From Ottowia flava (GTDB lineage: Bacteria; Pseudomonadota; Gammaproteobacteria; Burkholderiales; Burkholderiaceae_C), in contig NZ_VRUA01000010.1 of the NCBI RefSeq assembly GCF_008017535.1, forward strand, positions 62,001 to 126,000: a stretch of 64,000 bases of DNA, read 5' to 3'. A model generated the notes under the pieces. That model searched no databases. It saw nothing but the letters and a program-made list of their open reading frames with translations, and had not been told where the DNA came from. Positions 52,327-63,594 of the stretch are shown here, one piece after another (position 1 is the first letter of the stretch; every line of letters starts with the position of its first letter). Made by a program: the position numbers and the translations under genes.

Positions 52327-53139
52327 TCAGGAAGTCGGGGGCGTGCCCGGCATTGTGCCGCGCTCCGGTGGCACCCGCTCGGTCATGCCCCAGGCAGTAC
52401 GCAAAACCTGCTGCGCATCGCCCCGCGCCGCGGTGCGCAACAGCTCAGGGGCCAGCACATGCACGCCGCGCGGCGCCAGGCGCAGCGCGGCATCGGCCAC
52501 TTCGGCCAGTTGCTCGGCGCGCAGCGGGCGCTGATCGTCGGGCACCATGTATTTGAAGATGCCCAGCATCCACGCCGCCAGCCGCTGCGGCGGCGTCAGG
52601 CCCTCGGCACGGCGCGGCGTCTCGGCGGTGCGCAGCCACAGCAGGCTGGCAAAGTCCATCTGCGCCACCTCGGCTTCGTCCAGGTTGGCCAGCCCATGCT
52701 TGAGCGCGTCGGGCAGCCGGCCCGCGGCGTGCGGCATCAGCACCGCCAGCTCGCGCACGCCCGAGGCGTGGAGCCAGCGCGCCAGCGCGGGCAGTTGCTG
52801 CGGCGTGGGCGTCCAGAGCGCGCGCTCGCGCTGGTGGTAGGGGCGGGGCGGCTCGAACATGACCACCGCCACGTCGGCCAGCGCTGGGAGCACCGGCCAG
52901 CCGGCTGGTCCGTCGCCCCAGGCCGCCACGTCGAGCGTGCGCATGCCCTTGAGCGCCACCTGCAGCGGCTCGCGTGTGAGCACGGTGACTGGCTGCCAGA
53001 CACCCGAACCGATCAAGCGATGGGTCACTGCGCCGCCCAGCACGCCGCCCGCACCGGCGATCAGCAGGCGCTGGCGCGGCGCAGTGGTTGGGGGGCGGCG
53101 ACCGTGCGCCTCTAGCACTTGACCTACAGACGGTGACAC
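52327..53139 (-). CDS. NAD(P)-binding Rossmann-fold protein, epimerase-like
   Basis: 270 residues. N-terminal nucleotide motif LLIAGAGGVLGGAVTHRLI (GxGGxLG), then VAVVMFEPPRPYHQRERALW and the VREL strand typical of SDR/NAD-epimerase-like folds, but no YxxxK catalytic pair is evident, so it may be a redox sensor or an atypical reductase. The start is a GTG at 53139. It reads divergently from lemA. Confidence 0.6.
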   Translation of the reverse strand: MSPSVGQVLEAHGRRPPTTAPRQRLLIAGAGGVLGGAVTHRLIGSGVWQPVTVLTREPLQVALKGMRTLDVAAWGDGPAGWPVLPALADVAVVMFEPPRPYHQRERALWTPTPQQLPALARWLHASGVRELAVLMPHAAGRLPDALKHGLANLDEAEVAQMDFASLLWLRTAETPRRAEGLTPPQRLAAWMLGIFKYMVPDDQRPLRAEQLAEVADAALRLAPRGVHVLAPELLRTAARGDAQQVLRTAWGMTERVPPERGTMPGTPPTS

Positions 53140-53196
53140 CCACCTATGTTACTTTCCGCGGCACCCGCCAATCGGGGCAACGACAAGAGGAATCAC

Positions 53197-53817
53197 ATGA
53201 AACACTGGCTCGTCAAAATGGGCGCCCTGCTGGCAGTGGCGCTGTCGCTCACCGGCTGCGGCTACAACGACTTCCAGCGCCTGGACGAAGCGACCAAGTC
53301 GGCCTGGAGCGAGGTGGTGAACCAGTACCAGCGCCGCTCCGATCTGATCGACAACCTGGTCAATACCGTCAAGGGTGAAGCCAAGTTCGAGCAGGACACG
53401 CTGAACCAGGTGATTCAGGCGCGCGCCAAGGCGACCTCGATCCAGGTCACGCCCGAGACGCTGAACAACCCGCAGGCGTTCCAGCAGTTCCAGGCCGCGC
53501 AGGGCGAGCTGTCCAGCGCCTTGAGCCGCCTGATGGTGACGGTGGAGCGTTACCCCGACCTGAAGGCCAACAAGGCCTTTGCCGATCTGCGCGTGGCGCT
53601 GGAAGGCACCGAAAACCGCATTGCCGTCGCGCGCAACCGCTACATCCAGGCCGTGCAGGAATACAACGTGCTGGCCCGCAGCTTCCCGACCAACCTGACC
53701 GGCATGGTGTTTGGCTACAAGGCCAAGCCCAACTTCACGGTGGCCAACGAGGCGGAAATTTCCAACGCGCCGAAGGTCGATTTCGGCACCAGCCCGGCGC
53801 CTGCGGCCTCACGCTGA
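53197..53817 (+). CDS. LemA family lipoprotein
   Basis: 206 residues. Lipoprotein signal with lipobox LTGC (Cys near residue 22), then a LemA helical bundle: YNDFQRLDEATKSAWSEVVNQYQRRSDLIDNLVNTVKGEAKFE and AVARNRYIQAVQEYNVLARSFPTNL. Start at ATG 53197 with an AAGAGG site. First of three linked genes with two TPM-domain proteins, a context seen in many bacteria but without a settled function. Confidence 0.9.
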   Translation: MKHWLVKMGALLAVALSLTGCGYNDFQRLDEATKSAWSEVVNQYQRRSDLIDNLVNTVKGEAKFEQDTLNQVIQARAKATSIQVTPETLNNPQAFQQFQAAQGELSSALSRLMVTVERYPDLKANKAFADLRVALEGTENRIAVARNRYIQAVQEYNVLARSFPTNLTGMVFGYKAKPNFTVANEAEISNAPKVDFGTSPAPAASR

Positions 53818-53845
53818 GTCGGCCGCGAACCCCTGCGCCATTTTT

Positions 53846-53904
53846 GAAGGAATCATGCGTCCATCCCTAGTGAAAAAAGCGCTGGCAGCTATCTTTTTGG
53901 TAGT
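53846..53904 (-). repeat. Possible copy of the dispersed element over the start of the TPM gene
   Basis: GGAATC, CCCTA, then 8 nt, AGCGC, 5 nt, GCTATC...GTAGT matches the copy 11 head. It covers the ribosome-binding site, start codon and signal peptide of the TPM protein. Confidence 0.4.
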
Positions 53905-54778
53905 CTTTGCCGTGCTGGGCGCCTGGGCGCAACAGGTGCTGCCGGTGCCGGCGCTGACCGCGCGGGTGATCGACACCACCGGCACGCTCCAGCCCGCCGA
54001 GATCGCGGCGCTGGACGCCAAGCTGGGTGCACTGGAAGCGGACAAGGGCTCGCAGGTGGTGGTGCTGATGGTGCCCACCACGGCGCCCGAAGACATCGCT
54101 GCGTTCGCCCAGCGTGTGGGCGACACCTGGAAGATCGGCCGCAAGAATGTCGGCGACGGTCTGCTGTTGCTGGTGGCCAAGGACGACCGGCGCGTGCGCA
54201 TCGAAGTCGCCAAGACACTTGAAGGCGCCATTCCGGATATCGCGGCCAAGGACATCATTGATCGGGCGATCACGCCGTTCTTCCGTCAAAACCAGTACGC
54301 TGCCGGGCTGGACGCCGGGGTGGAGCAGATCGCCGCGCGCATTCGCGGCGAAGCGCTCCCGCCGTTGGCTGCGCCGCAGGGGCGCGCAGGCAAAGCTGGT
54401 GTCGACAGGTTTGACTTGGCTGAGGGAGCCCTGCTGGTTTTCATCTCCCTGCCTATCGTCAACGGTGTTGCTCGGAAAATCTTCGGACGAAAACTGGGCG
54501 CACTGATCACGAGCGCCGGCATGGGCGGACTCATGTACGTGTTTACGGCCAGCGTGGTGGTGTCGGTCATTGCCGGTATGGTGGCCCTGTGGTACGCGTT
54601 CCTGGTTTCATTGGGCTCAGGTTTGCCACGGGCTCGTTCTGGTCGCGGGGGGTTCTTTCCCGTGCCTGGCGGCGGCTGGGGCGGCGGTTTCGGCGGTGGC
54701 GGGTTCGACGGTGGCGGTGGCTTCAGTTCAGGCGGTGGCGGCGATTTTGGTGGCGGTGGCGCCAGCGGGAGTTGGTAA
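53855..54778 (+). CDS. TPM-domain protein with membrane anchor and Gly-rich tail
   Basis: 307 residues. Signal peptide (ALAAIFLVVFAVLGAWAQ), a TPM domain (about residues 36-160; GTLQPAEIAALDAKLGALEADKGSQVVVLMVPTTAPEDIAAFAQRVGDTWKIGRKNVGDGLLLLVAKDDRRVRIEVAKTLEGAIPD), two membrane segments (about 210-270) and a Gly-rich C-terminal tail (GGGFGGGGFDGGGGF). It faces the periplasm. Next to LemA and a second TPM protein. The signal peptide may derive from a repeat copy. Confidence 0.85.
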   Translation: MRPSLVKKALAAIFLVVFAVLGAWAQQVLPVPALTARVIDTTGTLQPAEIAALDAKLGALEADKGSQVVVLMVPTTAPEDIAAFAQRVGDTWKIGRKNVGDGLLLLVAKDDRRVRIEVAKTLEGAIPDIAAKDIIDRAITPFFRQNQYAAGLDAGVEQIAARIRGEALPPLAAPQGRAGKAGVDRFDLAEGALLVFISLPIVNGVARKIFGRKLGALITSAGMGGLMYVFTASVVVSVIAGMVALWYAFLVSLGSGLPRARSGRGGFFPVPGGGWGGGFGGGGFDGGGGFSSGGGGDFGGGGASGSW

Positions 54779-54781
54779 ACC

Positions 54782-55333
54782 ATGGCGTCCAAGCTGATGC
54801 GCGTACTGCGCCACCGCTGGTTCGATGAGTCTGACGCGCGACGCGCGGTTCCTCCCGCGCTGTCCGAACAGCTGCGCCGACGCGTGCACGCCAGCGAACA
54901 GCGCCATACGGGAGAGGTACGCATCTGCATCGAAGGCGGCCTGCCAACCAGCTACCTGTGGCGTCACCTGCGCGACGGCGAATCGATTGCCAATATCGTG
55001 CGCCAGCGCGCGCTGATGCAGTTTTCCAAGCTCCGCGTATGGGACACCGAAGACAACAATGGCGTGCTGATCTATGTTCTGCTGGCTGAGCACGCCATCG
55101 AACTGGTTGCCGACCGCGGTGTGCACCGCCGGGTGCCTCCGGGGGAGTGGCAGGCCATCGTCGGTCGGCTGGCCGATGCGCTCAAAACCGGCAATTTCGA
55201 GGATGGCCTGACGCGCGCCCTGGAAGAGGTCAGCGCCGTGCTGGTGGCCCATTTCCCGCAAGCCGACCCGCGGCCTGACAGCGGTGCGGAAGCACCACCG
55301 AACCAGTTGCCCGACGAGCCGGTGCTGCGGTGA
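54782..55333 (+). CDS. Second TPM-domain protein, no signal peptide
   Basis: 183 residues, starting 3 bp after the previous stop. TPM fold again: SEQLRRRVHASEQRHTGEVRICIEGGLP, the VWDTEDNNGVLIYVLLAEHAIELVADRGVHRRVPPGEW core and DGLTRALEEVSAVLVAHFP. No membrane segment or signal peptide was seen, unlike its neighbour. Probably a soluble partner of the LemA/TPM system. Confidence 0.82.
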   Translation: MASKLMRVLRHRWFDESDARRAVPPALSEQLRRRVHASEQRHTGEVRICIEGGLPTSYLWRHLRDGESIANIVRQRALMQFSKLRVWDTEDNNGVLIYVLLAEHAIELVADRGVHRRVPPGEWQAIVGRLADALKTGNFEDGLTRALEEVSAVLVAHFPQADPRPDSGAEAPPNQLPDEPVLR

Positions 55334-55393
55334 ACCAACCGCGGGCTTCAGTCGCGAGCCTGCCGACAATCCGCTTTATACGGCGCACCCTCT

Positions 55394-55987
55394 TCAGTGA
55401 GCGGCATTCTTTTCCAGCGCGCTGATCTGGTCGAGCAGGCGCTTGTTGACACCATGAGCGGCGTCCAATTCCTGCTGCAGGGCTTTGCTGACCTGGGCAA
55501 AAGTCATCAGCTTGCGGTTGGTTTCGCGCAGATGGTCGGCGATGCGCTTGGACATGGCCATCAGCAGCCGCGCCGCGACCGACGGCTGATCTTCAAGCAG
55601 GCGCGTCATGGCGTCGCGCGTCAGCACCGCCAGCGCCAAGTCGGTAGCAGCAATGCAGGTGGCGGAGCGCGGAGAGCCGTCGATGATGCCCATATCGCCG
55701 ATCAGGCTCCCCGGCCCCAGGACAGACACGACCATGCTTTCGTGCGCAGCGGAAACCGAGTTCTCGATCGTGACTTCGCCATCGAGCACCAGGGCCATGA
55801 AGTCGTTCCTGAGCGTTTCGCCCTCGCGGATGACGACCGAGCCCGCCTCGACCCGAGAGGGACGCATGTAGCCAACGATGATGCGCGCGTCGTTGGCGCT
55901 CAACTCGACGAGCGCGCCCTCTGTGACAAGCAAGGCGGCCGCCTTGGTCTGCACGTGCGCGGTGGCGCGAGACTTGCCTAGAAACAT
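55394..55987 (-). CDS. Cyclic-nucleotide-binding-domain protein without DNA-binding domain
   Basis: 197 residues. CRP-type cNMP-binding barrel (about residues 25-140) with VVIREGETLRNDFMALVLDGEVTIEN and a phosphate cassette-like GSLIGDMGIIDGSPRSATCIAATDLAL. The C-terminus is a coiled coil (DLRETNRKLMTFAQVSKALQQELDAAHGVNKRLLDQISALEKN), with no HTH. ATG at 55987 chosen (MFLGKSR); an upstream start would overlap the spacer. It is downstream of atpC on the same strand but separated by a hairpin. Confidence 0.78.
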   Translation of the reverse strand: MFLGKSRATAHVQTKAAALLVTEGALVELSANDARIIVGYMRPSRVEAGSVVIREGETLRNDFMALVLDGEVTIENSVSAAHESMVVSVLGPGSLIGDMGIIDGSPRSATCIAATDLALAVLTRDAMTRLLEDQPSVAARLLMAMSKRIADHLRETNRKLMTFAQVSKALQQELDAAHGVNKRLLDQISALEKNAAH

Positions 55988-56047
55988 GGGTGTGATTCTA
56001 GAGACAGCATACCTCCACGCCCTAGGCAATATTTGTCATAAGACAAA

Positions 56048-56064
56048 GCCCGCGCGAGGCGGGC
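56048..56064 (-). terminator. Weak hairpin after the atp operon
   Basis: GCCCGC/GCGGGC stem with a short loop, followed on the minus strand by TTTGTCTT. It is a weak candidate terminator downstream of atpC. Confidence 0.4.
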
Positions 56065-56115
56065 CTTGAATGCGTGACGCTTTGGGCAGCCGCTTGCTGC
56101 CGAACAAGCCAGAGA

Positions 56116-56535
56116 TCAGCGCTTCTGCCGGTACTTGCGTAAGGCGGCGATCTGCGCCGCCAGGATGGCCAGCTCGGAGGTGGCGCGCGCCATGTCGATC
56201 TCGCTCTTGGCGTTTTTCAGCGCTTCTTCGGCTTCGCGGCGGGCCGCATTGGCCTTTTCTTCGTCGAGGTCCTTGCCGCGAATGGCAGTGTCCGATAACA
56301 CGGTCACCACGTTCGGTTGGACTTCGAGGATGCCACCGGCCACGAAGACGAACTCTTCGCCGCCGTCGGTCTTGGTGATGCGCACCGAGCCCGGCTTGAT
56401 GCGGCTGATCAGCGGGGTGTGGCGCGGGTAGATGCCCAGTTCGCCCGCTTCACCGGGCAGGGCGACGAACGTGGCCTCGCCGGAGAAGATCGACTCCTCG
56501 GCGCTGACCACGTCGACATGAAGGGTGTGGGCCAT
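56116..56535 (-). CDS. atpC: ATP synthase epsilon subunit
   Basis: 139 residues. Central-stalk subunit of F1: N-terminal beta-sandwich [47 protein letters not shown] and a C-terminal helical hairpin ([39 protein letters not shown]). Last gene of atpIBEFHAGDC, 86 bp after atpD. Confidence 0.96.
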   Translation of the reverse strand: MAHTLHVDVVSAEESIFSGEATFVALPGEAGELGIYPRHTPLISRIKPGSVRITKTDGGEEFVFVAGGILEVQPNVVTVLSDTAIRGKDLDEEKANAARREAEEALKNAKSEIDMARATSELAILAAQIAALRKYRQKR

Positions 56536-56621
56536 GCGTGCTCCTGTTTAGACGTTGTCGCGGTGAGCGAATCTGGCTGAGTTGCCGGGAATCGCGCCCA
56601 ACGCGAGCGACGGGCTGGTGA

Positions 56622-58953
<2,332 letters not shown>

Positions 58954-58982
58954 GCGTGACTCCTTATGTCTTCAGACCCGAA

Positions 58983-60542
58983 TCAGGCGAAAGACTTTTT
59001 GAAGGCGGTGATGGCGGCGGTGAGTTCAGCCTCGGCGTCCTTGTCTTTCTCGATCGCCTTGCCTGTGTCCATCTTGGCCAGCAGCGCAGCGTGCTTGTCC
59101 TTGAGGTAGCTGTGCATGCCAGCTTCAAACGGCAGCACTTGCTTGACTTCCAGGTCGTCCATGAAGCCCTTGTTCACTGCGAACAGCGAAGCGCCCATCA
59201 GGCTGATCGGCAGCGGGCTGTACTGCGCCTGCTTGAGCAACTCGGTCACGCGGGCACCGCGGTCCAGCTGCTTCTTGGTCGCTGCGTCCAGGTCGGACGC
59301 GAACTGCGCGAAAGCCGCCAATTCACGGTACTGGGCCAGGTCGGTACGGATACCGCCGGACAGCTTCTTGATCAGGTCGGTCTGCGCAGCACCACCGACG
59401 CGCGACACGGAAATACCGGCGTTGATGGCGGGGCGGATACCGGCGTTGAACAGGCTGGTTTCCAGGAAGATCTGACCGTCGGTGATCGAGATCACGTTGG
59501 TCGGCACGAAAGCGGACACGTCGCCAGCTTGCGTTTCGATGATGGGCAGCGCGGTCAGCGAACCGGTCTTGCCTTTGACTTCACCCTTGGTGAAAGCTTC
59601 GACGTAGTCGGCGTTCACGCGCGCAGCGCGCTCAAGCAGACGGCTGTGCAGATAGAACACGTCGCCGGGGTAGGCTTCGCGGCCCGGCGGACGGCGCAGC
59701 AGCAGGGACACTTGGCGGTACGCCACGGCCTGCTTGGACAGGTCGTCATACACGATCAGGGCGTCTTCACCGCGGTCGCGGAAGTATTCGCCCATCGTGC
59801 AGCCGGAGTAGGCCGACACGTACTGCATGGCCGCCGATTCGGAGGCCGAGGCGGCCACGACGATGGTGTATTCCATCGCACCGGCCTGCTCCAGGGCACG
59901 CACCACGTTCTTGATCGACGACGCCTTCTGACCGATGGCGACGTAGACGCAGACCATGTTCTGGCCTTTTTGGTTGATGATCGAGTCGATCGCCACCGCC
60001 GTCTTGCCGGTCTGGCGGTCGCCGATGATCAGTTCGCGCTGGCCACGGCCGATCGGCACCATCGAGTCGATCGACTTCAGGCCGGTCTGCACCGGCTGGT
60101 CCACCGATTGGCGTGCGATCACGCCCGGCGCGACCTTTTCGATCACGTCCGTCATCTTGGCGTTGATCGGGCCCTTGCCGTCGATCGGCTGACCCAGAGC
60201 GTTGACCACGCGGCCAATCAGCTCGGGGCCCACCGGCACTTCCAGAATGCGGCCCGTGCACTTGACGGTATCGCCTTCGGAGATGTGCTCGTATTCACCC
60301 AAGATCACGGCGCCAACGGAGTCGCGCTCGAGGTTCAGGGCCAGGCCGTACGACGGCTGGCCGTCCGAGCCGGCTGGGAATTCCAGCATTTCGCCTTGCA
60401 TGGCGTCGGAGAGGCCGTGCACGCGCACGATGCCATCGGTCACCGACACCACGGTGCCCTGGTTGCGCACGTCGGCGCTGACGCCCAGGCCCTCGATGCG
60501 GCTCTTGATCAGTTCTGAAATTTCTGCGGGATTGAGTTGCAT
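58983..60542 (-). CDS. atpA: ATP synthase alpha subunit
   Basis: 519 residues. Non-catalytic F1 subunit with P-loop [15 protein letters not shown] near residue 170, the [37 protein letters not shown] segment and [11 protein letters not shown] at 60542. The protein is full length; alternation with beta in the hexamer follows from the family. Confidence 0.98.
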   Translation of the reverse strand: MQLNPAEISELIKSRIEGLGVSADVRNQGTVVSVTDGIVRVHGLSDAMQGEMLEFPAGSDGQPSYGLALNLERDSVGAVILGEYEHISEGDTVKCTGRILEVPVGPELIGRVVNALGQPIDGKGPINAKMTDVIEKVAPGVIARQSVDQPVQTGLKSIDSMVPIGRGQRELIIGDRQTGKTAVAIDSIINQKGQNMVCVYVAIGQKASSIKNVVRALEQAGAMEYTIVVAASASESAAMQYVSAYSGCTMGEYFRDRGEDALIVYDDLSKQAVAYRQVSLLLRRPPGREAYPGDVFYLHSRLLERAARVNADYVEAFTKGEVKGKTGSLTALPIIETQAGDVSAFVPTNVISITDGQIFLETSLFNAGIRPAINAGISVSRVGGAAQTDLIKKLSGGIRTDLAQYRELAAFAQFASDLDAATKKQLDRGARVTELLKQAQYSPLPISLMGASLFAVNKGFMDDLEVKQVLPFEAGMHSYLKDKHAALLAKMDTGKAIEKDKDAEAELTAAITAFKKSFA

Positions 60543-60595
60543 GACTCTTTCCTAGTACGAATAGGTGTTATCGAGGTGCCTGCGCCGACCCAAGG

Positions 60596-61126
60596 TCAGG
60601 CGATCAGGGCCGACTTCATTTGTTCGAGGCGGGCTTTGACCGAGGTGTCCAGCACCTCGTCGCCAACGGCCACGCGCACGCCACCGATCAGTTCGGGGGT
60701 GACCTGGACCTTGGCTTCAAGCTTGCGGCCAAAGCGCTTTTCGAGCGTCGCGATCAGTTCCGAGAGTTCGGCCTGCCCGATCGGGAAGGCGCTCTGGATC
60801 ACGGCGTCCGAGTTGCCGGCGACCTCGTTGGCGAGGACGCGGAACTGGCGCGCAATTTCGGGCACGGCGGCCAAGCGGTCGTTGTCGATCAGGGTGCGCA
60901 GGAAGTTCACGCCCTGTTCGGGCAAGCTGTCCTTGAGCGCACTCGTGACGACGTGGAAAACCTGCGAGGCGTTGACCCGCGGATTCGCAGCAAACTGCAG
61001 CAAATCCTGGCTGCTCGCCGCACTTGCCAGATTGTCCAGCCAGCCTTGCGTGGCCGGCAGGTTGGCGCGCGTGACCTCGAACAACGCCTCGGCGTAGGGT
61101 CTTGCAATGGTGGCGAGTTCTGCCAT
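60596..61126 (-). CDS. atpH: ATP synthase delta subunit
   Basis: 176 residues. Peripheral-stalk connector: ATIARPYAEALFEVTRAN opening and C-terminal NSDAVIQSAFPIGQAELSELIATLEKRFGRKLEAKVQVTPELIGGVRVAVGDEVLDTSVKARLEQM. Order atpF-atpH-atpA is standard. ATG at 61126. Confidence 0.96.
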   Translation of the reverse strand: MAELATIARPYAEALFEVTRANLPATQGWLDNLASAASSQDLLQFAANPRVNASQVFHVVTSALKDSLPEQGVNFLRTLIDNDRLAAVPEIARQFRVLANEVAGNSDAVIQSAFPIGQAELSELIATLEKRFGRKLEAKVQVTPELIGGVRVAVGDEVLDTSVKARLEQMKSALIA

Positions 61127-61156
61127 GGTCGTTTCCTTTGACGAAAGCCCTGAGAA

Positions 61157-61627
61157 TCAGAGCTCGGTCTTCAGACGAGACAGCAGGTCCGCGTGCACCG
61201 TCGGGTTGACTTCCTTGCGCAGGATCTGCTCGGCACCTTTGACTGCCAGTGCAGCCACCTGCTCGCGCAGGGCTTCACGGGCCTGGATCACTTGCTGCTC
61301 GGCTTCGGCCTTGGCAGCGGCGATGATCTTGTTGCCTTCTTCGGTCGCCCGGGACTTGGCTTCTTCGATGATCTGCTGTGCACGACGATCGGCATCCGCC
61401 AGGCGGGTAGCCGTTTCGTTGCGCGACGTGGCCAACTCTTGCTCGACGCGCTTGTTCGCGGCGGCGAGTTCGGTCTTGGCCTTGTCAGCAGCAGCCAGTC
61501 CATCGGCGATTTTCTGCGCCCGCTCGTCCAGAGCCTTCGTGATCGGCGGCCACACGAATTTCATCGTGAACCACACCAGGATCGCGAAGACAACGGCCTG
61601 CAGGAACAGGGTCGCGTTGATATTCAC
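61157..61627 (-). CDS. atpF: ATP synthase subunit b
   Basis: 156 residues. One N-terminal membrane helix ([23 protein letters not shown]) then a long charged coiled coil to the C-terminus, as in F0 subunit b. Dimer stator. ATG at 61627, 36 bp after atpE. Confidence 0.96.
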   Translation of the reverse strand: MNINATLFLQAVVFAILVWFTMKFVWPPITKALDERAQKIADGLAAADKAKTELAAANKRVEQELATSRNETATRLADADRRAQQIIEEAKSRATEEGNKIIAAAKAEAEQQVIQAREALREQVAALAVKGAEQILRKEVNPTVHADLLSRLKTEL

Positions 61628-61663
61628 GTTTCGACTCCTTTCAGTCCAGAAAGGCCCCGTCGA

Positions 61664-61972
<309 letters not shown>

Positions 61973-62854
61973 TTAGTGCGCGTCGTGCGCCTGACCCACG
62001 TAGATGAGCGTCAGCATCATGAAGATGAACGCTTGCAGCGTAATGATCAGGATGTGGAAGATCGCCCACACAGACCCCGCAATCACGTGCCCGACACCCA
62101 GCCAGAACCCGCCTGTGAGGGGGTTGAACTGCCAGGCCCATACGCCACCCATCAGGGCGATCAGCATGAAAACCAGTTCGCCGGCAAACATGTTGCCGAA
62201 CAGTCGCATGCCGTGCGAGACGGTCTTGGCGACGAATTCAATCATCTGCATCAGGAAGTTGACGGGCCACAGCACCGGGTGCGCGCCGAAGGGGGCCGTC
62301 ACCAACTCGTGCGACCAGCCGCCCAAGCCCTTAATCTTGAGGTTGTAGAAGATGCAGATGAGCAGCACGCTGACCGACAGGCCGAGCGTGGTGGACAAAT
62401 CGGCCGTTGGCACGGCGCGCTGGTAGGCATGGTGGTCGCCAACGGCCATCTGGTAGCCGATGGGCAACAGGTCAACCGGCAGCAGGTCCATGGCGTTCAT
62501 CAGAAAGATCCAGACGAACACCGTGAGGGCCAGCGGCGAGACCAGCTTGCGACTCTTTTCGTTGTGAATCACGCCCTTGGCCTGGTTTTCGACCATTTCA
62601 GACAGGATTTCCACCGCCGCCTGAAAGCGCCCTGGCACACCGGAAGTGGCCTTGCGCGCGGCGCGCCACAGAAAGAAGCAGCCAATAGCGCCCAGCAGAA
62701 TGGACCAGAACATCGAGTCAGCGTTGAACAGGCTGAAGTCGATGATCTTGTTCTGCGTCACATTGTGAAAGCCGAAGTCTTTCTGCAGATGATGCAGGTG
62801 GTGCTGGATGTATTGACCAGCGGTCTGAGCCTGTTCAGTGGTTTCAGCAGCCAT
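61973..62854 (-). CDS. atpB: ATP synthase subunit a
   Basis: 293 residues. F0 stator with about five or six membrane helices. The essential Arg sits in [19 protein letters not shown]-terminal extension of about 40 residues ([20 protein letters not shown]) is typical of betaproteobacterial AtpB. ATG at 62854, after atpI. Confidence 0.96.
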   Translation of the reverse strand: MAAETTEQAQTAGQYIQHHLHHLQKDFGFHNVTQNKIIDFSLFNADSMFWSILLGAIGCFFLWRAARKATSGVPGRFQAAVEILSEMVENQAKGVIHNEKSRKLVSPLALTVFVWIFLMNAMDLLPVDLLPIGYQMAVGDHHAYQRAVPTADLSTTLGLSVSVLLICIFYNLKIKGLGGWSHELVTAPFGAHPVLWPVNFLMQMIEFVAKTVSHGMRLFGNMFAGELVFMLIALMGGVWAWQFNPLTGGFWLGVGHVIAGSVWAIFHILIITLQAFIFMMLTLIYVGQAHDAH

Positions 62855-62875
62855 ACGTCACCAATCTCTCGAATC

Positions 62876-63388
62876 TCACTCAGTTCGTGCCGGCCGGCGG
62901 GACGCCGACTTCAGCCACAAGACCACCCAGGCGGCCTTGATCGTCACCACAAAACCAGCCAGCAGCGCCAGCCAGTGCACTTGTGTCAAGACCTTCGGCG
63001 CCACCAGAAGCAGCGCCACCGTCAAGACAATCTTGATTCCCTCGCCCACCATCAGCGCCAGCAAGGCGCTGGCGGCGTTGGCCTGCAGTCGCATCCGGCG
63101 CGCCACCATGCGGGCAAACAAGACCGCTGGCAACCAGGCCGCCAAGGCACCGTAAGCCGCCGACAGCGTTGCGGCATGTTTGCCACCCGACACCATCCAC
63201 GCTGCCAGCACCACCGCCAGACCCGCCACCGCCTGCCAACCGACCACAGGCCAGGGCGACAGAGGGGGATGCGCTGCACGCCACTCGCGCGCCTGCTCGG
63301 CGCTCCAGGGCTTGAAATCGGCTTCGGGGGCGTTATCTGCCTCTTCAGCTGACCCGCCTCGTCCCGATGCGGGCTCGATTGTGGCCAT
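62876..63388 (-). CDS. atpI: ATP synthase assembly protein I
   Basis: 170 residues. Four hydrophobic segments (about residues 48-165) with MVARRMRLQANAASALLALMVGEGIKIVLTVALLLVAPKVL, the AtpI/UncI core, after a soluble acidic N-terminus. Helps c-ring assembly; first gene of the operon. ATG at 63388. Confidence 0.85.
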   Translation of the reverse strand: MATIEPASGRGGSAEEADNAPEADFKPWSAEQAREWRAAHPPLSPWPVVGWQAVAGLAVVLAAWMVSGGKHAATLSAAYGALAAWLPAVLFARMVARRMRLQANAASALLALMVGEGIKIVLTVALLLVAPKVLTQVHWLALLAGFVVTIKAAWVVLWLKSASRRPARTE

Positions 63389-63435
63389 GTCGAATTACGC
63401 GCAGTTGACGTTTTGCAACGACTGCAAAGCCTCTC

Positions 63436-63441
63436 ATTATA
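63436..63441 (-). promoter_or_regulatory. Candidate -10 box of the atp operon promoter
   Basis: TATAAT on the minus strand, about 50 bp upstream of the atpI start. Only a weak -35 match lies upstream in the AT-rich stretch (TTAAAA). Confidence 0.4.
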
Positions 63442-63594
63442 GGGTTAGCACGCAGTATTTTTTAACGTTGTCCTACAAAAGCGTGGCTTGACGGCGTCAA
63501 ACGCGTGAATCCGGTGGTGGGCGACAATGGCCGGTCCTCCACTTTGCGCCCAAGGCCCTCACTGTCGGCCACCGCGCTTGATCGTTTCACACCA

